From positions 461,767-525,766 of the forward strand of contig NZ_BSQG01000005.1 in NCBI RefSeq assembly GCF_030268225.1: a stretch of DNA of 64,000 nt, read 5' to 3'. This document shows, piece after piece, positions 46,338 through 55,316 of the stretch. Position numbers and translations under genes: made by a program. This DNA is from Nocardiopsis ansamitocini. GTDB taxonomy: Bacteria > Actinomycetota > Actinomycetes > Streptosporangiales > Streptosporangiaceae. Within the stretch, counting starts at the first letter, position 1; each line of letters starts with the position of its first letter. The notes below the pieces were generated by a model, which saw only the letters and a program-made list of their open reading frames with translations, did not search any database and was not told where the DNA came from.

Positions 46338-47543
46338 ATGAATACCAAGAGAACGGCAATTATCGTGGGTGCCGGAATCGGTGGTCTCACTGCTGCCATC
46401 GCCCTGCGAAGGGTCGGCCTCGACGTGGAAGTGTACGAACGGGCGCCGGAGATCCGGGCAGAAGGATTCGGCCTGTCGGTCATGAGCAATGCGGTGGCCG
46501 CACTCGACTCTCTCGGAATCGATCTGAAACTGGACAAACGCGGGCGGACACTCGACACCTATCTCGTCAAGGACAGGAAAGGGCGGCTGATCCGAGAGTT
46601 CCCCTTTCCTGAGATCATCGACCGCCTCGGTGTGCCCAGCGTCTGCATCGGCCGCCCCGACTTGTTCGCAGCGCTTCAGGAGGAGGCATCCGGAATCCCC
46701 TTAACCCTGGGGACCGCGGTAGAGAGATTCGAGACGCGTGATGACCGGGTGCGCGCGCACTTCACCGACGGAGTCACAGCGGAAGCGGATCTGCTGATCG
46801 GCGCCGATGGGTTCAACTCGGCCGTGCGCCGGCAGATCGTCGGTCCCGACGAGCCCGCGCACGACAGCGGCTACATCGTGTGGTTGGGCATCACCGATTA
46901 CGAACACCCTCGTTTTCCTCCCGGCTCGGTGGTGCACTTCTGGGGCGACGGCATGCGCTTCGGCCTGGTGGACATCGGCCAGGGACGGCTCTACTGGTGG
47001 GGGACCAAGAACATGTCCGCGGAACGTTCGGCAGCGTGGAACGGGGGCAAGTCAGAAATCCTGGACGCCTACTCCGATTGGCCCGACGAGGTTCGCGAGG
47101 CCATCCGGGTCACACCCAAGAAGGACGTTCTGTCTGTTTCATCCCGCGACAGGCCGTTCTTGGAGCGTTGGGGACGCGGGCCGGTCACGCTACTGGGCGA
47201 TGCCGCCCACCCAATGCTGACGAGCCTCGGCCAAGGATCGGCCATGGCGATCGAGGACGCGGTCGTGCTCGCCCGTCACGTGGAACTGGAACCGCATGGC
47301 CCACGGGCGCTGCGGGCCTACGAGGACGCGAGGCGAGAGCGTACCCGGGGCATCGTCGAGGCGACACGAACCATCAGCGACTTCGAGCAGTCCCAGGGGC
47401 CGCTGCGTCGCCGGATACGCGATTCCTACTTCAGGTACATGTCGCACCGGACACTCGTCGGACAACTGGAACCGGCGCTGACTTTCCCCGGACACGGGAC
47501 GGACAACTCGCCCGTCCCCGGTAGCAGAGAGGATCGGCCATGA
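46338..47543 (+). CDS. FAD-dependent hydroxylase (PHBH fold)
   Basis: A 401-residue group A flavoprotein monooxygenase. The FAD motif GAGIGGLTAA is at residues 11-20, the DG motif is in LLIGADGFNSAVRR, and the second FAD-ribityl motif is LLGDAAHPML. It would hydroxylate or epoxidise the NRPS product or a building block using NAD(P)H and oxygen. It starts three bases after the NRPS stop and is translationally coupled to the SDR gene that follows, so it is part of the assembly operon. Confidence 0.92.
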   Translation: MNTKRTAIIVGAGIGGLTAAIALRRVGLDVEVYERAPEIRAEGFGLSVMSNAVAALDSLGIDLKLDKRGRTLDTYLVKDRKGRLIREFPFPEIIDRLGVPSVCIGRPDLFAALQEEASGIPLTLGTAVERFETRDDRVRAHFTDGVTAEADLLIGADGFNSAVRRQIVGPDEPAHDSGYIVWLGITDYEHPRFPPGSVVHFWGDGMRFGLVDIGQGRLYWWGTKNMSAERSAAWNGGKSEILDAYSDWPDEVREAIRVTPKKDVLSVSSRDRPFLERWGRGPVTLLGDAAHPMLTSLGQGSAMAIEDAVVLARHVELEPHGPRALRAYEDARRERTRGIVEATRTISDFEQSQGPLRRRIRDSYFRYMSHRTLVGQLEPALTFPGHGTDNSPVPGSREDRP

Positions 47544-48457
47544 GCAAGAACGCACACCCCCATTTCCCCCGCCGCCCTGTTCCCGAACATCCCGTACTGG
47601 TCACCGGAGCCTCGTCGGGGCTGGGACGGGAATGCGCCCTCGATCTGGAGAATCGCGGCTTCCATGTGGTTGCCGGCGTCAGGCGGCCGGAAGACGGAGA
47701 AAAGCTGGTCGCGGAATCCCTGGAGGGACGACTCCGCTACGCGATCATCGACGTGACCGACGACGACTCGGTGACGGCCTCAGCCCAATTGATCGAGGCT
47801 GAGTACCCCTCCGGGCTCTGGGGTCTCGTGAACAATGCGGGGATAGCCGTCTCCGCACCGCTGGAGTGCGTCGACAGCGAGATGCTGCGTCGCCAACTCG
47901 AGACCAACGTCGTAGGCCAACTGGCAATGATCCGGGCCCACTTGCCTTCACTGCGCCGTACCCGGGGACGCATCGTCAACATCACCTCTGGTCTGGGAAA
48001 AGTCGCGATCCCTTACATGGGGGCCTATGCTGCGGCGCAATTCGCCAAAGAGGCGATGAGCGATGCGCTGCGCAGGGAACTGGCGACGAGCGGGGTCAAC
48101 GTGTCCGTAGTGCAACCCGGAGCAATCATGACCCCCATATGGAGCAAACTCTCCGACATCGCAACGGACGCGCTCCGTACTGCTCCCCCAGGCGTTGCCG
48201 AGATCTACCGTGCGTCCTTCTCCGCGTTCGTCGAGGCCAACGCAGGACAGGCCGCACAAAGCCGCACCACCCCGGAACAATTCGCGACCACGGTGGCGAG
48301 AGCCCTGACGGATTCCTCACCTCGCACCCGGTACCGCGTGGGAGTCGACTCATGGCGAGTGAACATACTGGCCCGGGTCATGCCCGACCGAATGCTGGAC
48401 CAGATGTTCGCAGGAATTCCTCCGACCGCGAGGGACTGGAACCGAGATTCGCACTGA
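47540..48457 (+). CDS. Short-chain dehydrogenase/reductase lacking the catalytic lysine
   Basis: A 305-residue classical SDR with the nucleotide motif TGASSGLG (about 23-30), NNAG (about 97) and a serine in NITSG. The active-site YxxxK reads YAAAQ, with glutamine at 167. The codon is a plain CAA, in a well-conserved stretch (YAAAQFAKEAMSDALRREL). The lysine normally lowers the tyrosine pKa and binds the nicotinamide ribose, so activity may be altered or lost. Its ATG overlaps the hydroxylase stop (ATGA). It is the last gene before the operon terminator. Confidence 0.9.
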   Translation: MSKNAHPHFPRRPVPEHPVLVTGASSGLGRECALDLENRGFHVVAGVRRPEDGEKLVAESLEGRLRYAIIDVTDDDSVTASAQLIEAEYPSGLWGLVNNAGIAVSAPLECVDSEMLRRQLETNVVGQLAMIRAHLPSLRRTRGRIVNITSGLGKVAIPYMGAYAAAQFAKEAMSDALRRELATSGVNVSVVQPGAIMTPIWSKLSDIATDALRTAPPGVAEIYRASFSAFVEANAGQAAQSRTTPEQFATTVARALTDSSPRTRYRVGVDSWRVNILARVMPDRMLDQMFAGIPPTARDWNRDSH

Positions 48458-48648
48458 GACCTTCTCCCTTCACAGGAGAGGTCACATCGGGACCTCTCCA
48501 CTACCGCACTCGCCCCAAAAGAGGCTCGCGGCAGCCACAAGCCACGTGATCACAGGCGGGATTGCCTGACCCTCCCCTTGCGAACGGAGCATCCCGACAG
48601 GAAAAGCCCGAAAACGGCCCTCTATGCACACCAGTCCGGGACCTGACG

Positions 48649-48686
48649 GGTGGGGGTGTTCTTCCTCCGGGAAGAACACCCCCACC
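48649..48686 (+). terminator. 17-bp perfect stem-loop closing the NRPS operon
   Basis: GGTGGGGGTGTTCTTCC pairs with its exact complement around a 4-base TCCG loop. No T tract follows. It lies 191 bases past the SDR stop and 28 bases before the pentapeptide pseudogene. Confidence 0.85.
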
Positions 48687-48714
48687 ACCAACGGTTCCCA
48701 GAACCGTCAACCCC

Positions 48715-49400
48715 ATGAAGGATCTGATAAGCCCCTCTACGAAGCCCGTGCGCGTGCCCGCGACGGTGGCGGACCTGCCCTGCGCCGACGTCCTGGAACC
48801 TTTCACCGATACGCGGCCGGACCACGACATCCACGAAGTCCTCCCCTACGACGGCACCTCCCTCGACCACGTCGATGCCGTGGGGTCCCGCTTCGTCGAG
48901 AGCGCCTTCAGCAATGTGCAATTCGATCACGGGCGGCTGCGCCGGTCCGGGTTCAACGACGTGTGACTGCACACCGTGCGCATGACCGGCACCGATCCGG
49001 CCGAGTGCAGCTGGAGCGATAGCTACGTGGCCGCGAGCCTGCTGACCGGTATCGCGGCGTTCGGCTCCGGCATCCAGCGGGTGGTGTCCTCGTCCTGCAA
49101 GCTCAACGCGGTCAACGTCCGGGCCGCAGAACTGTTCGACGTCGTCTTCGAGAACTGCGCCCTCATCGACGTGGACTTCAGCCAGGCCGTCCTGAACCGG
49201 GTCTCCTTCCCCGGCTCCACCCTCGAAGGCGTCCACCTGGCCAAGGCATCGATGACCAAGGTCGATCTTCGCGACGCGGCCGGACTGGACCTGGCCTCGG
49301 GCTACGAGTCGTTGCGGGGGCGACCATCAGCGAGGCGCAACTGACCGGGATGGCGCCGGCGCCGGCGTTCACCCTGGGCATCACCGTCAAGGACAGGTAG
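48715..49400 (+). pseudogene. Pentapeptide-repeat protein gene broken by a stop and a frameshift
   Basis: The frame from ATG 48715 encodes pentapeptide-repeat-like sequence (SAFSNVQFDHGRLRRSGF). It stops at TGA 48964-48966, in place of what looks like TGG. The same frame then continues with more repeats (CKLNAVNVRAAELFDVVFENCALIDVDFSQAVLNRVSF). Near 49315 a G run appears one base short, after which the frame ends early. Adding one G restores GATISEAQLTG...FTLGITVKDR to a TAG at 49398-49400. Two independent lesions mark a dead gene. Intact relatives include gyrase-protecting proteins, but no function is claimed here. Confidence 0.85.
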
Positions 49401-49739
49401 CGACGTATCGCACCGGGCAGGCACGTCCCGGGGGCGGAGCCTGCTCGGAAGACGCCGACAGAGCCCGGACAGCCGGGTCGAAAAGCACGGATGACGAGGC
49501 CGGTGCCATCGAGGGTGCACCATCACGCAGCCGGCGAACGGCCGGGCCTCCCTCGATCGGGCGCGCACCCGCCGCACCGCCCGCCCCGTACGCGGCAGCG
49601 GCCGACACAGCGGTGCAGTCCACAACCGACGACAACCACACCCGGGTGTGAGACCGGCCCATCCTCCTGGTTTACGTCCCGCGGCCCGGGGTTAGCCATT
49701 CCTTGCCACTTGGCCCGCCCTGCTGTCTGCGAGGTAAGT
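49401..49739. other. Intergenic gap; no gene seen
   Basis: Short overlapping frames on both strands have no recognisable domain or ribosome binding site. The control region of the glutamine-synthetase-like gene must lie at its right end. Confidence 0.6.
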
Positions 49740-51137
49740 ATGACAATCTCGAACGGCCGCACCACGCTGGATGAGCACCGCGAGCTGAACACTGACTCGA
49801 CCGCTGTGGAGGATGTCAGCAAACGCATCCTGGAAACCGGCATCGACTACGTGCACTACCAGGCGGTGACGCTCACCGGGCGGGTCGTCGGCAAGACCGT
49901 GCCCGCCCGGCATCTCCGACGCAGCCTGGAGAACGGCGTCCAGCAGTTCCGCACCGTCCTCGGGGACCTGCACACCGATCCGACCGGGGAGCTTCTCGGC
50001 GGCGGCAACGACGCGGCCGAGTTCACGGCCATGCCCGACCTCGACACCTTCGCCGTACTCCCCTGGGATCCCCGCACGGCCCGGTTCTTCTGTCGCCTCT
50101 ACGAGCCCGACCACCGGCCCGAGGGAGTGCGCGGCCAGCCCCTCCCCACCGACGTACGGGGCGGCCTGCAACGCATGCACGCCGACTTCACCACCCGCAC
50201 CGGTTTGGAGCTGCGCAGCGGCTGCGAGCCGGAGGCCGCGTGGAGCGGACCTGGCCTGGAACCTCCTCGGGGCCATCGGGTGACTCCGGCGCTCCATCTC
50301 GACTCCCTTGACCGGTTCCGGCCCGTCTACCAGCGCATCATCGCGTACGGGCAGGCGCTGGGCCTGGACATGACCGAGGGCGGGCACGAGGGCGACGACG
50401 GCCAGTTGGAGATGAACTGGATGTTCGACCATGCCGACCGCACCGCCGATCGGCTGATCGTCCACCGCCAGATCTGCCGACAGGTCGCACGCGAACTGGG
50501 GCTCACCGTCAGCTTCATGCCCAAGCCGAGCGACCGCCACATGGGAAACGGCTGCCATCACAACCTCAGCCTGTGGCGGGACGGGGTCAACGTGTTCAGC
50601 GACCCCCAGACGCGCGAGCTGCACCTGAGCGACATCGGTCGGTACGCGATGGGCGGCATCCTCACCCACGCGGCCGCGATGTCGGCCGTCGTGTGTCCCA
50701 CCGTCAACTCCTACAAACGCCTCGCCCAAGCGAGCGAATTCACCCCCTCGCACGTCAACTGGGGCCGGGAGACCAAGGCGTGCGCCCTGCGTCTACCGGC
50801 GAACGGGAGGGTCGAGTTCCGGCTCCCGGACGCCATGGCCAACCCCTACCTGTCCCATGCCGTCCTCATCGCCGCGATCGAGGACGGCATCAAGAACCAG
50901 ACCGACCCCGGTCCGGACAAGGCCCATGAGGACCACGCTTCCGCGCAACGCTTCCCCGCACTGCCGCACACGCTGGAGCAGGCCCTGGAGCGGTTCTCCG
51001 CCGACCCCGTCAGCACCGGGGCCCTGGGCGAGGAGACCGCCGCGCTCTTCCTGGCGATGAAATCCCTGGAATGGAGGCGGTTCTGCACCGCCGTCACCGA
51101 CTGGGAGCGCGACGCCTACACCGACGCGGGGTACTGA
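49740..51137 (+). CDS. Glutamine synthetase family enzyme (GlnT or gamma-glutamylamine type)
   Basis: A 465-residue protein of the glutamine synthetase fold. The N-terminal beta-grasp region includes DYVHYQAVTLTGRVVGKTVPARHL. Active-site elements include GCEPEA, EGGHEGDDGQLEMNW, HMGNGCHHNLSLW with the ammonium/ATP-site histidines, and NSYKRL followed by RLPANGRVEFRLPDAMANPYL. It differs from the main GlnA type and is closer to GlnT or gamma-glutamylpolyamine synthetases, which join glutamate to an amine. ATG 49740 follows GAGGTAAG. It stands alone between a pseudogene and a two-component system. Confidence 0.88.
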   Translation: MTISNGRTTLDEHRELNTDSTAVEDVSKRILETGIDYVHYQAVTLTGRVVGKTVPARHLRRSLENGVQQFRTVLGDLHTDPTGELLGGGNDAAEFTAMPDLDTFAVLPWDPRTARFFCRLYEPDHRPEGVRGQPLPTDVRGGLQRMHADFTTRTGLELRSGCEPEAAWSGPGLEPPRGHRVTPALHLDSLDRFRPVYQRIIAYGQALGLDMTEGGHEGDDGQLEMNWMFDHADRTADRLIVHRQICRQVARELGLTVSFMPKPSDRHMGNGCHHNLSLWRDGVNVFSDPQTRELHLSDIGRYAMGGILTHAAAMSAVVCPTVNSYKRLAQASEFTPSHVNWGRETKACALRLPANGRVEFRLPDAMANPYLSHAVLIAAIEDGIKNQTDPGPDKAHEDHASAQRFPALPHTLEQALERFSADPVSTGALGEETAALFLAMKSLEWRRFCTAVTDWERDAYTDAGY

Positions 51138-51451
51138 GACCGCCGTACGCCAGGGACACGCCGCCCCCGCCGCCCCTACGTCGAGAAGCGAAAGGGCGGG
51201 GGTCCACGCCAGTTTCTCGGGTGGGGGAACCGAACTGTCGACGCCGTCCGCCATCCATGACGCCACGACCGCCTCGATCCGCACCGTCCTCGACGAGCAC
51301 CCCGCTCCAGACGGGGCGAGGGCCGAACCGGTGTGCACCCGGTTCCCGCCGAGCCCGAGGAGTTCGCGAACGGGCCGCGCCGTGGGGCGGGACGCCCTGC
51401 CGCAGGAGGGGCGAATCCCCGCGCGGTGGCGGCGGGCCCCGACCGTACGGA
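51138..51451. other. Intergenic gap; no gene seen
   Basis: This stretch separates converging genes. Short GC-driven frames only; I see no clean terminator hairpin and no recognisable domain. Confidence 0.55.
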
Positions 51452-52102
51452 TCAGCGGTTGGAGTCGAGGTAGCGCAGTACGGCCGCGACGCGGCGGTCG
51501 GAGCGGTCGGTCGGGGCGAGGTCCAGTTTGTTGAAGATGCTGCGGATGTGCTTGTGAACGGCGCCCTCGGTGACGACCAGCTTCTCAGCGATGGCGGCGT
51601 TGCCCAGTCCCTCGGCCATCGTGGCGAGCACCTCGTGCTCTCGGGGGCTGAGCCGGCCGAGGGGGTCGCCGGGACGTTTGCGGGTGAACAGTTGCGCCAC
51701 GACCTCGGGGTCGATGGCGGTCTCCCCGGCCGCGACCCGGTCGAGGGTGTCGAGGAACCGGTCGACCCGGCCGACCCGTTCCTTGAGCAGGTAGCCGATA
51801 CCGGAGGTACCCGCTCCCAGCAGGTCCGTGGCGAAGGTCTGCTCGACGTGCGCGGAGAGCACCAGAACAGGCAGGCCGGGGTTGGCGCTGCGGGCCTGGA
51901 CCGCCGCGCGGATGCCCTCGTCGGTGTAGGTGGGGGGCATGCGGACGTCGACCAGGGCGATGTCGGGGGGCTGCGCGGCCACGGCGGCCAGGAACTCGTG
52001 TGGAGTGGCCACCGCGGCGGCCACCTCGTGTCCTTCCCCGCGCAGCAGGAGGGTCAGGCCCTCGCGCAGCAGGGCGTCGTCCTCGGCGATCACAATCCGC
52101 AT
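51452..52102 (-). CDS. NarL/LuxR-family response regulator
   Basis: A 216-residue response regulator. The receiver domain has the acidic pair E7-D8-D9, phosphoacceptor D52 (LVDVRMP) and K in LLKERV. A LuxR helix-turn-helix (about 150-210) reads LSPREHEVLATMAEGLGNAAIAEKLVVTEGAVHKHIRSIFNKL. Its start overlaps the end of the kinase gene by 13 bases, so the two are cotranscribed and are a cognate pair. The regulon is unknown; the small membrane protein gene diverging from the operon is a candidate. Confidence 0.93.
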   Translation of the reverse strand: MRIVIAEDDALLREGLTLLLRGEGHEVAAAVATPHEFLAAVAAQPPDIALVDVRMPPTYTDEGIRAAVQARSANPGLPVLVLSAHVEQTFATDLLGAGTSGIGYLLKERVGRVDRFLDTLDRVAAGETAIDPEVVAQLFTRKRPGDPLGRLSPREHEVLATMAEGLGNAAIAEKLVVTEGAVHKHIRSIFNKLDLAPTDRSDRRVAAVLRYLDSNR

Positions 52103-53370
52103 GGCAGCTCCGCGGTGATGGTGGTGGGTCCGCCCTCGGGACTGAGCACGCGGACGGTTCCGTCGTGGGCTTCCACGCGTTGTCGGATCCCGAGGATGCC
52201 GGTTCCTGCCGCCTCGTGGGCGCCGCCTCGGCCGTCGTCGTGCACGAGGACGACGAGCCGGTCGCCTTCGCGGCGCACGGCGACCTCGGCCCGTCCGGCT
52301 CCGCTGTGGCGGGTCACGTTGGTCAGTGCCTCGGCGACCACGAAGTAGGCGGTGGACTCGATGGAGGCCGGACAGCGTCCGATGGGTTCGACGTCGACCT
52401 CGCAGGGCACCGAGCAGGCGGCGGCCAAGGCTTCGAGGGCGCCGTCCAGTCCGCGGTCGGCGATCATGGGGGGCAGGATCGCGCGGACGACCACGCGCAG
52501 TTCCGCCAGCGCCTCCTCGGTGATCGTCTGGGCGCGTTCGAGAGCGGCGTCGGCGCGGGCCGGGTCGTTCTGGAGTGCGCGCCGTGCGGCACCGATGAGC
52601 ACCGTGACGCCGACCAGCCGGTTCTGCGCCCCGTCGTGCAATGAGCGCTCGATGCGGCGTAGTTCCACGGCGTGTGCGTGGAGTCCCGCCGCACGGGTGC
52701 TGGTGAGTTCGGCGATGCGTTGGGTGAGGTCGGTGCCTGCGGGCGGGCCGAGGAGCTTGCGTCCGGGCCAGGACTGGGCTCGTGCGATCAGTGGCCCCAG
52801 TCCGAAGACGACAGCGCCCCACCCCAGGCCCATGAGGCTGACGGCGAAGGCGGCGGGCCAGTCGTTGACGGGGATTCCGATGGCCGCGCCGGCGTCCTCG
52901 CGGGGCAGGAGCCACCACCACAGCGGGAAGCTGAGGTCGCGTACGGCGAAGACGGGCAGAAGGACGCCCAGGAGCCCGAGGAGAAATCCCAGGGAGGCGT
53001 GTGCCAGCAGCCAGGCGAGATCACGTCGGGTGGCGGGGTCGTGGACCATGCTGCGCAGGCTGTCCACGGGGCCGGCCGGAAAACGGGTGTAGGGGTGGAG
53101 GACATCCACCCCCCAGCGGGAGAGCCGGTCGCGTTCGCGGTCGGCGACCGTGCGCACCAGTTTCAGCACGGAGGGGAGCAGGAGCAGACCGATACCGAGC
53201 GGGCCGGTGACTGCCACGATCAGCAGTGCGGTAGCGGTGGCCAGTGCCAGGACCGCTGTGACCAGGCCACCGGCGAGACGCTCCAGCGCGTCGAAGAGGT
53301 TGCGCAGGCCGGTGACGGCGGCTTCGCGAAGGACTGCGGTGCGGGGGGACAACCGTTGACTGCGGTCCAT
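52090..53370 (-). CDS. NarL-type sensor histidine kinase
   Basis: A 426-residue membrane kinase. The N-terminal half has two pairs of hydrophobic helices (about 36-70 and 118-195) around a conserved actinomycete sensor region. The phosphoacceptor is H245 in RRIERSLHDGAQNRLV (HisKA_3). The HATPase domain carries VVAEALTNVTRHSGA and VHDDGRGG-GTGILGIRQRV. ATG 53370 is chosen because the upstream frame is repetitive arginine/proline sequence typical of non-coding GC-rich DNA. It signals to the overlapping response regulator gene. Confidence 0.92.
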   Translation of the reverse strand: MDRSQRLSPRTAVLREAAVTGLRNLFDALERLAGGLVTAVLALATATALLIVAVTGPLGIGLLLLPSVLKLVRTVADRERDRLSRWGVDVLHPYTRFPAGPVDSLRSMVHDPATRRDLAWLLAHASLGFLLGLLGVLLPVFAVRDLSFPLWWWLLPREDAGAAIGIPVNDWPAAFAVSLMGLGWGAVVFGLGPLIARAQSWPGRKLLGPPAGTDLTQRIAELTSTRAAGLHAHAVELRRIERSLHDGAQNRLVGVTVLIGAARRALQNDPARADAALERAQTITEEALAELRVVVRAILPPMIADRGLDGALEALAAACSVPCEVDVEPIGRCPASIESTAYFVVAEALTNVTRHSGAGRAEVAVRREGDRLVVLVHDDGRGGAHEAAGTGILGIRQRVEAHDGTVRVLSPEGGPTTITAELPCGL

Positions 53371-53614
53371 GGCTGACCCGTGTTCCTCTCCGAACCGGTG
53401 GGGCGGTCGGCTCTGAACCTTACCGTCCGTCGCGGACCGGTCGCCCGGAAAATCAGGGGACGGTGCGGGTACAGCCTGCACTACTCCCGTTGCGCCAGGG
53501 TGCGGGATCGCTGTTCTCGGGGCCTTCTTCCTAGCCTCGGGTAAGGCACGCTGTGGCCGATGTGTGCCATGTGCCTCGCCCCACCTGTATCCGCCTACGA
53601 GCAACGGAGTAGTC

Positions 53615-53854
53615 ATGAGCGACCCCTATCGGATCGACAACACCCCTGATGCGCCGCGCAGAGGACGGCGCCGGGAGGCGGTGCGCGACGGTTCCCTGCG
53701 ACGCGGACTGCTGTGGACGGTACTGATCGTCAGCGCCACGGCCAACGCGGTCACCTCGTTGAGTGGGTTCCCCACGCTGGTCAGCCTGAGTTTCGGGCTG
53801 ATCACCGTGCTGTGCATCGTGCTGCTGGTGGTCGGCCACCTGCGCCGGCGGTGA
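53615..53854 (+). CDS. Small two-helix membrane protein
   Basis: A 79-residue protein with a basic, arginine-rich N-terminus (about 1-30) and two hydrophobic segments (LLWTVLIVSATANAVTSL and FGLITVLCIVLLVVGHL). ATG 53615 has GGAG at proper distance. It diverges from the two-component operon and may be one of its targets. No named family recognised. Confidence 0.7.
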   Translation: MSDPYRIDNTPDAPRRGRRREAVRDGSLRRGLLWTVLIVSATANAVTSLSGFPTLVSLSFGLITVLCIVLLVVGHLRRR

Positions 53855-55316
53855 CGTCGTCGAAGCACACGCCGGCCGGGCGCGGTGCCGTTCGTTGAGC
53901 GGCTGCCCCGACCGGATCGGGCTGCGGCCAGGCGCGGGCTCGTGGTGTTTGAGGTGCGGTCGCTGGTCGACCCGCTCGGCACGGTGCGCGGAGGAGCCGC
54001 AGATTCTGTGCCCGGGCAGGGATGCGGCAGCCGGCCGTCGATCCGTACGGGCTCCTCGCTGCGCGATCGCCGTGGGACCGCGCCCGCCCGGAGCGTGACG
54101 TGACGCCGCTGCCGCGCGCGGCACCGAAACTCCGGAGAAGCGGCGCCCACCTGCGATGACCGCGGTGTGATCGGCCTGGTTGCGCGCCGGCCGGAATGCC
54201 TTTGCCGGGCGCTGTCGCAGTGGCCGATGACGGTCCACTCCTCCGACCGTCCCCGGTTTTTCTCCGCCGGGCCAAAGACGTGAATGGTTCCCGCCGCCTC
54301 TACCGAGCGCCGGTGAATGGTTTCCCGCCGACCCCGGAAGCGCCCCACTCTCCCACCGGGCGACGCTGCCGCCCTTGTTCGGCAAAACTTTCCTTCACGT
54401 TCCCACCTCATACCGCACCGGCAGGCGAAAAATAGTTGCTTTTGTCGTAATGGCCGAAAATGGCCACCGCGAAGATTTTTCGGCAAGCCTCTTCGTCTTT
54501 ATGATCGATTCGACAACACGGCAATAGAACAGTGCAGCTTTCGTGCTCCTCATGACCATGGAACGCACCTTTTGCCCGCACAGCACGAGCCCTTCCAAAC
54601 ACCCCCTTCTCCTCGCCGCCGATGGCCACCCCACCGAATCCCCCACTCATCCGCACGAACGCCCCACTTCTTTTCACGATTGCCCGGGGAGCGGACCGCT
54701 TTTATTTCCCCAGCTCCCCCCATGGCCGATTCCGGCCATTCCCCTCGACCAATCCTCGAAAGATCTTCACAAGGGAAGAGCGCCGGCCCCCCTGCCACAG
54801 ACATACTGTTTTTGCTGTTCAGAGCACTTGCGAAACACTTTTTCCACCGCGTTCTCCACCGGGTCGGAACCGAGAAAAAGCGCTCTCTACTCAAAAATAG
54901 GTACACAGCCACCTGGTGCACCTGACCTCCGCCCCACGAGGGAAACCACCGGATCCGGGATTCAGGGAGAGCGGGACGGATCGCACAGCACCGAAGAGCC
55001 ACCACCCCTCCCCGAGGCTGCTCGAATTTCCGAATCCCTTATCCAATAGGCATTTGCGCCTCACAGCGGAGGGGCGCACAGCCGCACATCCGCCTCACCT
55101 CCGCAAACCCCGCAGAAGCCCTGCTCCAGCACCTCCGAGGCCCACACCTGCGCTTTTCGGCTCCCGCCGCACCCACTTGCACATTTACCTCGGTATGGGT
55201 GAGTCTTTCCCTATAGGTAGACCCTGCCCTACTACGGGTTTTAGGGTCAGCCGTACCACTCAGGGGCGGAATCGCATAGATTCACCGGATTTACGAGATT
55301 GCACGGGGGAGACGAA
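53855..55316. other. 1.46-kb stretch without a supported gene
   Basis: From 53,855 to about 54,300 the DNA is GC-rich with only short overlapping frames. From about 54,300 to 55,290 it becomes clearly AT-richer, with runs of T and A, and every frame is broken often. It contains two palindromes, TGGCCG-AAAA-TGGCCA (54451-54466) and TGGCCG-ATTC-CGGCCA (54723-54738). The promoter of the following thioesterase-NRPS locus should lie near the right end. Confidence 0.6.

Noticed and set aside
48964..48966. Possible selenocysteine or readthrough at the in-frame TGA of the pentapeptide gene
   Set aside because: A second lesion (frameshift near 49315) in the same gene makes decay the simpler explanation, and no selenocysteine context is seen.
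53802..54486. Overlapping minus-strand frames in the gap after the small membrane protein, considered as a transposase remnant
   Set aside because: No DDE or other transposase motif and no terminal repeats could be found.
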